Source: Hyalella azteca
Lineage: Eukaryota; Arthropoda; Malacostraca; Amphipoda; Hyalellidae
DNA: 64,000 nt
Direction: 5' to 3'
NCBI RefSeq assembly: GCF_000764305.2
Contig: NW_025941295.1
Location: 61,823 to 125,822, forward strand
Made by a program: the position numbers and the translations under genes. Positions within the stretch are counted from its first letter, which is position 1. Every line of letters starts with the position of its first letter. Positions 13,636-25,535 of this stretch are shown one piece after another. Below the pieces are notes generated by a model, which was not told the origin of the DNA, ran no database searches, and worked only from the letters and a program-made list of their open reading frames with translations.

Positions 13636-14272
13636 GAGCTTCACTGGAAAAATGATGCGGGATGCTAAGAACTTTACTTAAAAAACTAATTGGAATGCTA
13701 AAAGCTTCACTGTAAATTATACTCGGATTGCTTGGAGCTTCACATGAAAAAGGATTGGAATTCTAGGATCTTCACTGAAAAAAAAAACTTGGAATGCTAG
13801 GAGCTTCACTGGAAAAATGATGCGGGATGCTAAGAACTTTACTTAAAAAACTAATCGGAATGCTAAAAGCTTCACTGTAAATTATGCTCGGATTGCTTGG
13901 AGCTTCACTTGAAAAATGACTCGGAATGCTAGGATCTTCACTTAAAAAAAAACTTGGAATGCTAGGAGCTTCACTGGAATATTGACTCGGAAGGCAAGGA
14001 GCTTCACTGGAATAATGACTCTGAATGCCAGAAGCTTCATGGGAAAAATGACTCGAAATGCTAGGAGCTTTATGGGAAAATGACTCGGAATGCTAGGAAC
14101 TTTACTGCAGAAAATGACTCGGAATGCTAGGAACTTTACTGCAGGAAATGACTCGGAATGCTAGGAACTTTACTGCAGGAGATGACTCGGAATGCTAGGA
14201 ACTTTACTGAAGAAAATGACTCGGAATGCTAGGAAATTTACTGCGCAAAACGACTCGGAATGCTAGGAGCTC
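13636..14272. repeat. ~33-bp tandem repeat with 165-bp higher-order unit
   Basis: About 19 diverged copies of a unit like gactcggaatgctaggagct plus tcactggaaaa. Blocks beginning at 13638 and 13803 repeat a five-unit series almost exactly, a 165-bp higher-order period. Toward the right the units become uniform (aactttactgcag type). Confidence 0.93.
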
Positions 14273-17200
14273 CCACCGATCTCAGCAATGGCTTCTTCTG
14301 GCATGGAATTCGACGAATGCCGTAGGCTTCTCTAGGCAATTATTGGCCGGTAGTTTCCAATGATTAGAGAGGCCTTTCCGCACGATCCAGACATGGAAGC
14401 GTGATCTATTGGGGACCTGGCGAGAGGTTTTCCTTACCGACCTTCTCATTCATTCACGACAAGAATTATTAACACAAAATTAACTTTTTATTACACTTGA
14501 AAAAGAGTGATATTGCACTAATAACTGAATTTATATGAATGTTGTTTAGTTTGTTCGAGCCCAGTTAATGTGTACGAATTTATGTCCTTTCTTAAATATT
14601 TTCCTTCTATTCAATTTTATTTGTTTCCCTTCCCGTGATTCATAGGCGCTTGAAGTATTTAGGCACGTACCCATGTTATAACGCGTGACACGAAGTTATG
14701 TTTTAACCTCTGACCTCCGCATTCAAGTGGTGCCCCAACCGTAAAGTTAAACACTCACTTCTCCGTCTAGAAACTCGTAACAGTATGACCCGCCTACACA
14801 ATTAACGTTTTTGGAGGTAGCAACTGGGTGTTTTTTGACGTATAAGCTGCATAAGTCGAAACCTTCAGCGCCTTTATAGCTTCCGGAGCCAGTCGTGAAA
14901 GTACATGGCAACGACGCTCTAGTCGCGGTATGCTATGCCCTGACTGCGAAATGGTCTTCTATTATTCACCAATGCACGGTAAAATAGATCGTATCATATT
15001 TTGGAGAACTAAAAATATAGAGTGTTTAAAACATTGCCGGACCGTATTTTTAGTAAATTTGGAAACAGCTTGAAGGTGTATAAGAATCTAGTGCTCGCAG
15101 TTAGCACATAGAGTTGTGTGTTTCATGAAAAATCTGTTATGAGACGTGCCAAGAACTCCTCGACAACCTCTTCCTTAATAAAATAAAAATTCATGCAAAT
15201 TGACGAGTTGTTAATAAAGACCCACGTAGGAATGTCGAAATCACTGGAAACCAACTTAATCGTTTATAAACCGATCGAGTCATCTTTTCCACGTAGTGTG
15301 GGCATCTAACTTGAATTGTGTCGTCGTCATAAGTTTGGACGAGTTTCAATACCATTACAATTTTGATTAGCTTTTGTTACCATTACTAATTGAATTCGAA
15401 CAAGGTTTCGGTGTGTCGGGGAGGAGAGGAAACGTCGGTAGATGGTGTCAGAGGAGGAGGAGCAACAGCTCGTTATCTGAGCGCTCTTAGTACGAATAAT
15501 ATTAGCATCAGTTACGAGGTAGGCAAAAAGAGCGTTGAGAGCCATGTTTATATCTATAGCTTCAAAACATGGTCTCCCATGCTTTTTGATATCGAGGAAG
15601 GCGGGAGCCTCTATTTATAAGAGGGTGTGATGATGAAGTGCACGATGCTCTTGGAATACTAAGCACCTGTCTTGTTAGCACCAAACTGGATAACACTACT
15701 CATCAAAACTTCTCCTACTTAAGCACACTCGAGTATTCGTATATTTACGCTACTAATTGGTCGTTTGGATTTTTTATCATGTTTTTTTTAAACTAAAAAT
15801 TTAAATTTTAAAATTAAACTTTTCAAATGGAATCCTGTCGATTTCACTAAGCCCTACTTGTGTTCCAACGAGTAAATGAAAATTATCATTTACATGTATA
15901 AAATTAGCCAAATAATTATGGTGAATTTTGATTTGGCCTGTTATTCGTTGAATGCCAAACGAGAAACGACTTTGCATATAGAATTTTACTGCGAAAAAGT
16001 ACCATTGCTCATAACTGTCTCTCCGCTACAGTTATATTGCTCAAGTAATACGGACTTTAAACGGTTAAGAGGTATAATCAAGTTAACAGATAATTATTCG
16101 AAAGATAACTTGTAAACTTAATTGCGAGGTTAATTTTACTGGAGCCAACAGAATGAATTAACAAAAATATTTCAGCGAACATAGTTGGTATTCTTTCATT
16201 GGAACTGTACTAATAAAGTGAGATATATTAGAATAATGCAATGAACGCATTGTGCAGCCATCAAGCAGCAGACCAGCTCTAAATCTTCCGAGATTATTTG
16301 GAGTGACAGCCAGACACCGAGTCTCTCCAACAGCTCCTAACGATCCTTCAGGCAATGATTTCTTTTATTTTTACGATGTTCTTTGGATTGTGGTGGTCAT
16401 CGTGCAAGCCATGCACCTCGATATGAATCACTCAATTAAGAGTTGCGTTGCTGTGGCCCGCTCTGTTTGATCTGAAATCTATTATAACTGAAGGGCGTGC
16501 TTTAATGAGAGACTACACGACATTGCGAGACTTGGCCTATGTATACTAAGCGACTTCGTGTATAATGATGAGATGAAGCTGCCCATTGGGATGCGGAGCA
16601 TGGACTTCCAGTTCGGGACTCTGGCATATCCCGCGAAGGGACGCCCGGGTTGATTGGGTCAACCTATTGCGTGAGGTACTCAGCTTCTCGGCCTAAATTG
16701 TTTCTCAACAAACCGTCCTTAGTTATATTCATGAAGCTGAACTCTAAAATAATGGGGCTTAATTTGAATTGCTGGAATATAGTGTAATCTAAGCATGCTA
16801 AGAAGGCTTAACGTCTGTGGGGGTCATTACAGCAGAGTCAGGTGCTGGTATGGTGTAAGAACAGGCTAATTCATCCAAGCCTCGTATTTCAATAAGTTTA
16901 AGGTAAAATCAGTCGGGATGACTTATGGGTTCATTAGATTTTCCAGGAATCAAAAACAATTTTAAAATTGCAAGCAGTGAAAATACTAACTAAAGTTATC
17001 GGGTAATAGAAAAATTATCATTAACGCCATTGGGAATGTTTTAGTTGGATTTTGCATTGATAGCTCGTAAGATGACCTGAAAATTTAACATTCTTCGAAG
17101 TTTCGGGAAGGCATTTGCTACGCATTCTTGACAACTGTTGAGCAACAATTTTTTTCGTCGTGCGTGTTTCACAGTCTTGAATATTTATGCAATTAAAGCG

Positions 17201-18029
17201 CAGTTCAAGTAGTGTTACCTGCTCGGTATTAAATACTCAGTATTCAACGAGGGCTTAAACTAGCGTCATAACGGCGAATATAATTCAGAATTCATCGTGG
17301 TCATGCGTGCCCGAGAGTGTAGTCTAGGCGCCAGCGCAATCGAAATACATGCAATTGTGCAGCTTAATCGTAGGCAAGCTTGCATAAGAGACTTATGCGT
17401 GCGTCATAAGGGGAATTCACTATAGTTGTAATGAAAGTAAATGCTGTAGATACAAATTTATATAAAATAATTATGAGTTTACAGCTGTGGATGTCTATAT
17501 ACAAGCCCTGCATATCTCACGTATACAACATACATTCGGTTAAAAGTTCTTACATGGTGTTAATCGTTTTTGGTTATTTGCTGCGTCAGTTATTTCAGAT
17601 GTTTAAATATCTATCCCGTTTGCCGAACATTTAGCAAAACACAAATATAATAGTAGTACGAGTACAGAAGACTAGGATTTCGTATGGTCAGCTCTGTGGA
17701 AACATTATTCAAATTCTTCTATGAATAATCTGAATAATCCTGAATCGCATTGACAAACATTGAAAAACTGAGATACAATTACAATTATTGTACTGTTAGT
17801 AAATGTATAAATAACTCGTCAATATTAATGCTTATATTACTTTTGAATTCACCGGCCTCAACCGTGCAAGTCTGCCTTCGTATGCTGTATACAGTATAGG
17901 TTTCTGATCGCGTTACAAAACAAAAACCTTATATGTGTCGCAATATCCATCTCCCTAGATTTTATTTGCAAATAAATCCTCTATTTTGACGTGCTCGTAC
18001 AACCAATTAAGTTATAACATATGATAACT
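14273..18029. other. Non-coding stretch
   Basis: AT-rich with small open frames (15390-15620, 16252-16470 and others) that show no domain. No RNA gene or element is recognised. Confidence 0.45.
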
Positions 18030-18470
18030 CTTAAACGTGAGTTATATCCTATAGCAGATGATAATTTAATTCGTATTCGCCGTCATTCTGGATACTCTTA
18101 TTTTAGCTCTTTATTTAGATTTAAACGAAAACTTTATTCTCAGTAAAGGTTGATAAAAATTAATAAAAAATAAATAATGAAAATACGTCAGAGTTATATC
18201 CGATAGCAGAAAATAATTTATTAATTCGTTTTACTCTCATTCATGATACTCGATCTTATCTTAGCTCTTTATTTAGATTTAAACTAAAACTTTATTCCCA
18301 GTGAAGGTTGATAAAATTAATAAAAAATAAATAATGAAAATACGTCAGACTTATATCCGACAGCAGAAAATAATTTATTAAATCGTTTTACTGTTATTCT
18401 TGATACTCTTATTTTAGCTCTTTATTTAGATTTAAACTAAAACTTTAATCTCAGAGAAGGTTAATAAAAA
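18030..18470. repeat. ~155-bp satellite-like tandem repeat, 3 copies
   Basis: Units begin at 18039, 18191 and 18348 with gagttatatccgatagcaga (or a variant). Each runs through a common ttagctctttatttagattt and an A-rich end. Spacing is 152 and 157 bp; the copies are about 85-90% alike. Confidence 0.92.
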
Positions 18471-18947
18471 TCAAGTGCTCGCAATCAACTGCGGTTCTGA
18501 ACGACTATCTCCGCCAGATTTCTTAAGCCTTAAACGCAAGTTTGACAATCAAACGATGATATAGGGAACGTTTGGCGCCCGATGATAGCTTTTCAAGGAA
18601 TAAATTCTCAAGAATTCAACTCTATTAAATGTACGTAATCAATCTAAAGTAATCCAACATTGGCTTATAGCCGCTGACTTCAGTCGTTCTTCACTCAAAG
18701 CGACGAAGACTGGATAGCCAGGCCTCGTCATGCATTTTAAAAGGCTCAATTAGTCACGCATGTTAATTAAGAATTCATTTATTGGTCATCAGTAAAATTG
18801 AGGAGCAAAGTAAGAATGAGCGACAATATAAGCAGCGGGGGAAGGATTCAAGACCTGTGCATAATACAAGGCATTCAAACGCGTCCCATCAATTCACTTA
18901 TGTGTATTTAGGAAGCAACTAATTGATGTTGTATCAAATTTTTTTCA

Positions 18948-19120
18948 ATGACGTTTTTCGTCTAACTTTTGTTTAATTTATGTTCGCGCGTGTAATTAGG
19001 AAAATTTATTTTCATTATATAATAATGGATGAGGCNAAGTTTTTCGTCTAACTTTTGTTTAATTTATGTTCGCGCGTGTAATTAGGCAAATTTATTTTTA
19101 TTGTATAATAATAGATCAAG
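18948..19120. repeat. 85-bp direct repeat split by an N
   Basis: Two copies containing gtttttcgtctaacttttgt and tatgttcgcgcgtgtaatta lie on either side of the single N at 19036. They differ by only a few bases. This is either a real duplication or an assembly artefact at a gap. Confidence 0.9.
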
Positions 19121-20932
19121 TAATGTTCAAATGCCGGCAGCACATAATTTACTCTGAAATTTCCCTATCAGCGCACATTCATGGCACAAATCCGGCCGTA
19201 ATTTCCTAATTTGAAATATTGACCATGAAGGTTAGCCATTTATTACAATAAATTAAGGTGAAACTACCATTGCGATTTTCTCAAAAAATATTAAAAATAA
19301 GCTTGGCGCTCTACTACAGTCATTATTAAATATCACCATTTTTTTCTGAATGAATTATTAAACTTTAGAGGCATGCATAATTGTACCACGATCTTATGAG
19401 TAAATAGTAATTCATTCAGCGACCTTAAAATTCAATGATATTCACCGCTCAACCGGTGTTATTTTTCGACTCTCATTTAATTCAATTGTGATGATTAACG
19501 CAAATTGTTTCCTGTGCTCGCTATCATTGCGTTTATACAGCCGAATAGGACGATTTTGATCATGGTATGGCGAGAAAAACCCGATTAGTGCCAGACTCTT
19601 ATATTCATTCGTGCTTAAATCGATGAAAATGCAATGCAATTCATGTTCTCATGATGTAAATGTCGGAAATGACCGAAGGCTATGAGTTTATTCTCTTTGT
19701 AAACTAAAGTTAATTCAAGTACAGCTACGCAATTAGAAGGAAAGATTATTTAAATAGAATTTAAATTATAAATTATGAAAGATTGATAGTAAGATTATAG
19801 CAATTCAATAAGATTATGGCAATTATAGAAGATTGCAAGTAACTCAGAAGATCTCGTCAATCCATAAAAATGATCGTAACTTTAAACATTGAGAAACGTA
19901 TAAGTCCATTGAATAAAATTCATCATAAGGTAAGGACAACCAATTTGATGATTACTTACAAATTATATTTTAGAAATTATTTTTATATGTTCGTTTTTTC
20001 GAAATATGTTAGTATTCGTCTAACTGCTCAGTCGTGCACAACTAACTTCAATCAAGTGAAAACTATTAGACCGAGGAAAAAATCTACGAAAATCACCTAA
20101 CTAATGGGTTATGCCTACAAACAAAATTTCACGAGTGAGTGAACGGTAGCTTGCCGCAAAGCCTTCGGTGTAACATGCATGTAGAACTGCAGCAGACCTG
20201 AGGTCAGGAGGGCGAACCCCTCGGCTCAAGAGGGTTACCTGAGGTCACGCCTATGAACTGGTAGCCGTGGGAGAGGGCGTGGGAAAATCTCGAGCTCGTT
20301 TTCGCTTCTTTTTGCGATATGCGCAAGGCAAGCGAACACTTAGAAAAATGAGTGGAAATTTGTCCAAATACCAATAAACGTTTGGACCTGGTGTGGGTCA
20401 TTCTGACGCAGTTTGACTCGGCACATTAAGGACGGTTCAGAGCAACGTCTGCTTTGTCTCGTGCTAAGAAAGTGTGTAACATTTTGGAAGAAGCCATTCA
20501 TTCATTTTCCTGATATACCGACGTCTATCCATCGTACTTTACTGCTCACGATTTACTTCCTTTTAACCCTGCAGTTTCTAGCATATAATGTAAACCTTAC
20601 TTATATTTAAAAAAAATTTCGGTTTCTGTAGTATTTTTCGAAAGCATAGTGAACTGCAAGTAAATTAACGCTGCTTCGTTCAGATTTTCAACGATTGTGT
20701 TTTATATAATTGTTGAATGAAGTTAAGAAGTTAAAAATCAAACCTACCTTCACGGCACGAAATTCTGGCCATACATTGTTTGGCTCGATAAACTTTACAA
20801 TCGTGCACTTAGATATCTCTTTTTATGAGCTTCCTCACATTTCATATTTTGTTAGGCCAGTAACTTGGAGTTTCATTGAAATTAGAGTGCAAAAATTAAG
20901 CTATCTTGAAAGTCGCAGTGAACTTCAAGCAG

Positions 20933-20958
20933 CAATACATACATTTGTGTATGTATTG
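20933..20958. repeat. Perfect 11-bp inverted repeat
   Basis: caatacataca and tgtatgtattg are separated by four bases and would form a stable stem-loop. No T-run follows, and it lies inside a weak open frame. Confidence 0.85.
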
Positions 20959-22100
20959 GGGGAGGCAGCAATCGTAAAGCAATTCATGCATTTGTGTTCA
21001 TATTCGATTTTTCCTAATTCACTCGTTAAAAAGTTACATTTCCTTACCTTTGAACCGTGGCACGAAAGTAATGACTTTTGTGACTCATTATTATTAATTT
21101 ATACTAAAAATTGACTACTAACATTACTTACATTATAGACTATAACATATAATTGTTAGGTAAAAATCGAAATCATTTATAATAAATAATGATTGATCCA
21201 ATAGAAAGTCGATTAAATATTTCTTAGGATGATCGTACGGCAGACGGCACTGAGCTGAGGGACAGTTACCGTTCCTTGGCTCGATCGCGTTCACCTTTCC
21301 CACCACTTGACTTCGGTTTGAAGGAAACCGACGCAGGTCGCCGTAAATTGCTTCAGGTTTCGTCAATCAGGGCGCCTTAAGTAACCCACTGACCTGACTG
21401 GCTGACTGCGCTCGTGTCGCTAATGCAAGTTTAGGTAAATTTTCCGGAATTAATAAAAAGAAATTTATCAACAATTCATAGCATTTGTTTTGTTGAGGTA
21501 AATTGTGGCCGGGATAAGCCAAGTATTTTTTAATGAACTCAGCCACACTCTGGGATATTCAAATTGATTAGCTTCGGCGACTAAATGCTAAAAATCTCTC
21601 AGTGATCATTTGTTAAGCATCTATACATCAAATGCAAGTCTGTGCTCTACCGTTCATTTTTCACCTCGTAATAACAAATAATTAAATATTTTGAAAATTT
21701 TACAAGCAGTGCAGTGCTTGGAAATTGAAACATGATACTGTATCAAGGAAGTGAAAAAGTATCCTTATGAAAATTGTTTCTGTGCATGATTCTTTAATTG
21801 GGGAGAGACACGGACACATAGAATGAATATAATTTATGATAACTTTATATGCAAAACAGCGTGAATCATATTTTAAAAATATAAAATTGTACTGAAGGTT
21901 TTAAACACAGAGTATCATTTACACGTGAAGTTGTAACGAATCTTTTAGTTCGATTAAGTGAAGTACAAAACAAAAACAAGCTTTAATAACCCCAAACTCT
22001 AATTGAATCAATATGAGAAGTATGCAAACACTTCAGGCTTGACTTAGTGGCAATTAAAACTTCAACAAACCTTAAATTTTACTAATTTCCCGTCTCTTAG

Positions 22101-22252
22101 TTTCCCGCGTCGCGGATGAAGAAGATGTGTGCGGATGGAAGGTGCGGAAAGAGCGTCAGAGAAAGCGCCGCTTGTGCGATACCATCGCTTATTTCGATAG
22201 GAAAAAGGAAGCAGAGGCGACGTCGAGGGCCAACGCTGTCATGAAGCTTTAG
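22101..22252 (+). other. Possible terminal exon encoding a basic peptide
   Basis: After an acceptor-like ATTTCCCGTCTCTTAG, a GC-rich frame reads VADEEDVCGWKVRKERQR, then KRRLCDTIAYFDRKKEAEA and ends at TAG (22250-22252). Composition and charge pattern differ sharply from the AT-rich flanks. No family is recognised; it may be a last exon or a fragment of a mobile element. Confidence 0.3.
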
Positions 22253-23637
22253 AAAGTGCAGGCCTCGGCCCTAATGCAATTCTGCTTGGGAACTTCGTGC
22301 CTGGATTACCTTGGAATTATCCAGCCAATACCTAACTTCGCTTCCATCGAATCAAAATATGGATTCGAACAAAAAGCAAACCCTAAATAATATTTTTTAA
22401 AGCTGTCATTTTCATGACAATCGTTCAATTGGATGAAAGTGTAACATTTTTATTTACTTTTTAAAATAAATTGCTTTCATATTTTGGAATGATTCTTCTT
22501 TTCGAGTTCATAAGACAATTACCATATACAACAATTATACATATGACAATTACGTGCATGGAAAGAACACCTCTTAAGGTGATTAAATTAAGTACCATAT
22601 ACAAAATATTTTTGATTCTAGATTCGATCAATTTCGTTCGATTATTAGAATTTTACAATAATTTGGATTATTCCTGTTTAAAATTAATTCTCAACTGCAA
22701 TAAATTCAGACACGTCATCAATAAACAGCCATCGCAGCTACAGGTGAGAAACGCCGCACCTTTTTTCGATCAAATCCTGCCAGTAAGATCGCATATACGC
22801 GACTAGGGTTACAATGGAATTAAATCATCACAGAAGCAGTGGCATGGCTAACCTAGAATGAAACGATTTGTTCAGGACATCATTAAAATATTACATGTTT
22901 ATCCCTTTTAAGATACCAAAGGAGAGAATAATCAATTCGATTATTTTCACTTAACGACTGAATTTTATTCATCCTCATAGCTAATAAAACTGGAGTTTAA
23001 TTTTTAGGTAAAATTGTCAATTCACCACAAAAGCAAAAAATTCCATGTGAATTGCCAATGAACTAATAATATCTGTATAATATACATCTTCTATTTCCTT
23101 TTATTGTCTTCGGAACTTTTTTATATTCGTAAAAGCTCCAAACCTTCTAACCTTTCAGGGTCATCGCACCTGATTTTATTACTGATTACTAACTACTACA
23201 AGTACGACAACATGTAAAAGTTATGGTATTACCTTACATGACTTCAAGACCGTACAGACAATCACGATAATATTCTAGGATTTACAAACTATTTATTGAT
23301 AATATACAAATTTTCCTAATTCCAATCCTATTAGACATGAAATACTGGAATAACGAAGATTTCTACAATTTAATACAAATTCAGCCGTCATATATCATAG
23401 TTAACACAAGAAGCTTTTAAATCTCGCCTAATTCTAAATTTACCAGGAAATTTTCGACCGAGCAATTCGTGTGAACGACCGCCGACTTAGCCGCCAAAAT
23501 TTTGTCGCGTTGCGCAAGTGCGGAAACTTTCGCTAAATTTTATTCTTAATTGAAACTGAAAGTTGCTTCTCAATCTTTTGCTGGAGCGCTACTGGCTGAT
23601 CCAGTCAGTGGGTGAGTCTTGGTGAGCATGTAGAGCG

Positions 23638-24572
23638 CAGCACATGTATAGAGCACTATAAAACACTCAGTGCTGGTATAGAGCACTATAAAACACTCAG
23701 TGCTGGTATAGAGCACTATATAGCACTCAGTGCTGGTATAGAGCACTATATAGCACTTAGTGCTAGTATAGAGCACTATATAGCACTAGTGCTGGTATAG
23801 AGCACTATATAGCACTCATCAATTGCATAGAGCAGTATATAGCACTCAGCACATGTATAGAGCAATATATAGCACTCAGCAATTGTATAGAGCACTATCT
23901 AGCACTTAGTGCTAGTATAGAGCACTATATAGCACTGAGTGCTGGTATAGAGCACTATATACTAGTATATAGCACTCATTGCTAGTATAGAGCACTATAT
24001 AGCACTCAGTGCTAGTATAGAGCACTATAGCACTCAGTGCTGGTATAGTGCACTATATAGCACTGAGTGCTGGTATAGAGCACTATATACTAGTATATAG
24101 CACTCATTGCTAGTATAGAGCACTATATAGCACTCAGTGCTGTATAGAGCACTATAGCACTCAGTGCTGGTATAGAGCACTATATAGCACTTAGTGCTAG
24201 TATAGAGCACTATATAGCACTCAGTGCTGGTATAGAGCACTATATAGCACTCAGCAATTGCATAGAGCAGTATATAGCACTCAGCACATGTATAGAGCAC
24301 TATATAGCACTCAGCAATTGTATAGAGCACTATCTAGCACTCAGCGCTAGTATAGAGCACTATATAGCACTCAGTGCTAGTATATAGCACTATATAGCAC
24401 TCAGCGCTAGTATAGAGCACTATAGCACTCGGTGCTAGTATAGAGCACTATATGGCGGCACTCAGTGCTAGTTTACTAGAGCACTATATAGCACTCGGTG
24501 CTAGTATAGAGCACTATATAGCACTCAGCGCTAGTTTACTAGAGCACTATATAGCACTCAGCGCTAGTATAA
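23638..24572. repeat. Self-complementary 30-bp minisatellite, about 30 copies
   Basis: The unit tatagagcactatatagcac plus tcagtgctag is repeated over 930 bp. tagcactcagtgcta is a 7-bp-arm perfect inverted repeat in every standard unit, and AGTGCT/AGCACT also pairs between units. Variant units (aattgcatagagcagtatat and acatgtatagag) recur in the same order near 23820 and 24255, indicating duplication of a block of roughly 430 bp. Confidence 0.95.
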
Positions 24573-25150
24573 CACCCCACTGCCTCTCCCTGCACTCTTC
24601 TCTCCCTAACACTCACCCCACTGCCTCTCCCTGCCCTCTTATCTCCCTAACAATCACCCCACTGCCTCTCCCTGCTCTCTTCTCTCCCTAACACTCACCC
24701 CACTGCCTCTCCCTGCTCTCTTCTCTCCCTAACGCCCACCCCACCGACTCTCCCTGCTCTCTTCTCTCCCTAACACCCACCTCACTGCCTCTCCCTGCCC
24801 TCTTCTCTCCCTAACACTCACCCCACTGCCTCTCCCTGCCCTCTTCTCTCTCTAACACTCACCCCACTGCCTCTCCCTGCTCTCTTCTCTCTCTAACACT
24901 CACCCCACTGCCTCTCCCTGCTCTCTTCTCTCCCTAACAACCCTAACACCCACCCCACTGCCTCTCCCTGCCCTCTTCTCTCCTCAACGCCCACCCCTCC
25001 CCTCTTCTCTCCATAGCACTCTTTCCCCAAATCGCACTGTTTTTTTCTCCCTACCACCAATTCAACCGCCTACCCCTGCTTTCTTCTCTCCCTACCACAC
25101 CCCAACCTCCCTCCTCCCCTTCTTCCCACCGTAACGCCCACGCCACCACC
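24573..25150. repeat. CT-rich 41-bp minisatellite, about 13 copies
   Basis: The unit aacactcaccccactgcctc plus tccctgctctcttctctccct starts immediately where the palindromic array ends. It shows almost complete purine/pyrimidine strand asymmetry. The last three or four units from about 24985 are degenerate. Confidence 0.95.
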
Positions 25151-25502
25151 TCCCCTTGCAAAGGTCAGCCTCCATCGTTTAGGTGTCACTCACGGACCAC
25201 AGGTCAGTGACTCCGGCAACGAGCTGCTCGGCCGCCGCGCCAAACCTCACAAGCCTGATGGCTGCGGTCACGAATTCACACGCTCGTTATGATGGCGCTG
25301 CTCACAGCTACCGTTTCTTATTTAGATCATTTTTATAATGTTGCTCTGTTTATATTGTAAATTTATTTATTTTCTGCAGTCGTAAGCAACGAATTGACGT
25401 TGTTCAGTTATCAAGTTGTTCTCATTATTAAGCGTTTTACCTTTTTTCAAAATATATTTGGCAAATATTTTGACGTTTTTGCAAAAGTATTCATGAAATA
25501 AA

Positions 25503-25535
25503 TTTTCTTATTCAACTTTACGTTGAATAAGAAAA
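25503..25535. repeat. Perfect 14-bp inverted repeat
   Basis: ttttcttattcaac and gttgaataagaaaa are separated by tttac. Right after it, a direct repeat of gattacgttagatgtgga occurs twice (25545-25600). It is a clean hairpin of unknown function. Confidence 0.9.

Larger units (their letters stand above)
19121..23637. other. Non-coding stretch with hairpin and possible exon
   Basis: AT-rich, no supported gene. The 134-codon open frame at 20710-21114 begins with TTG and shows no domain. A palindrome at 20933-20958 and a coding-like segment at 22101-22252 are listed separately. Confidence 0.45.

Noticed and set aside
20710..21114. 134-codon open frame
   Set aside because: TTG start, AT-rich codons, no domain, contains a palindrome; probably chance.
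23570..24691. Open frames spelling YIVLYTSTEC-type repeats
   Set aside because: Translation of the palindromic 30-bp array; no start context or codon signal.
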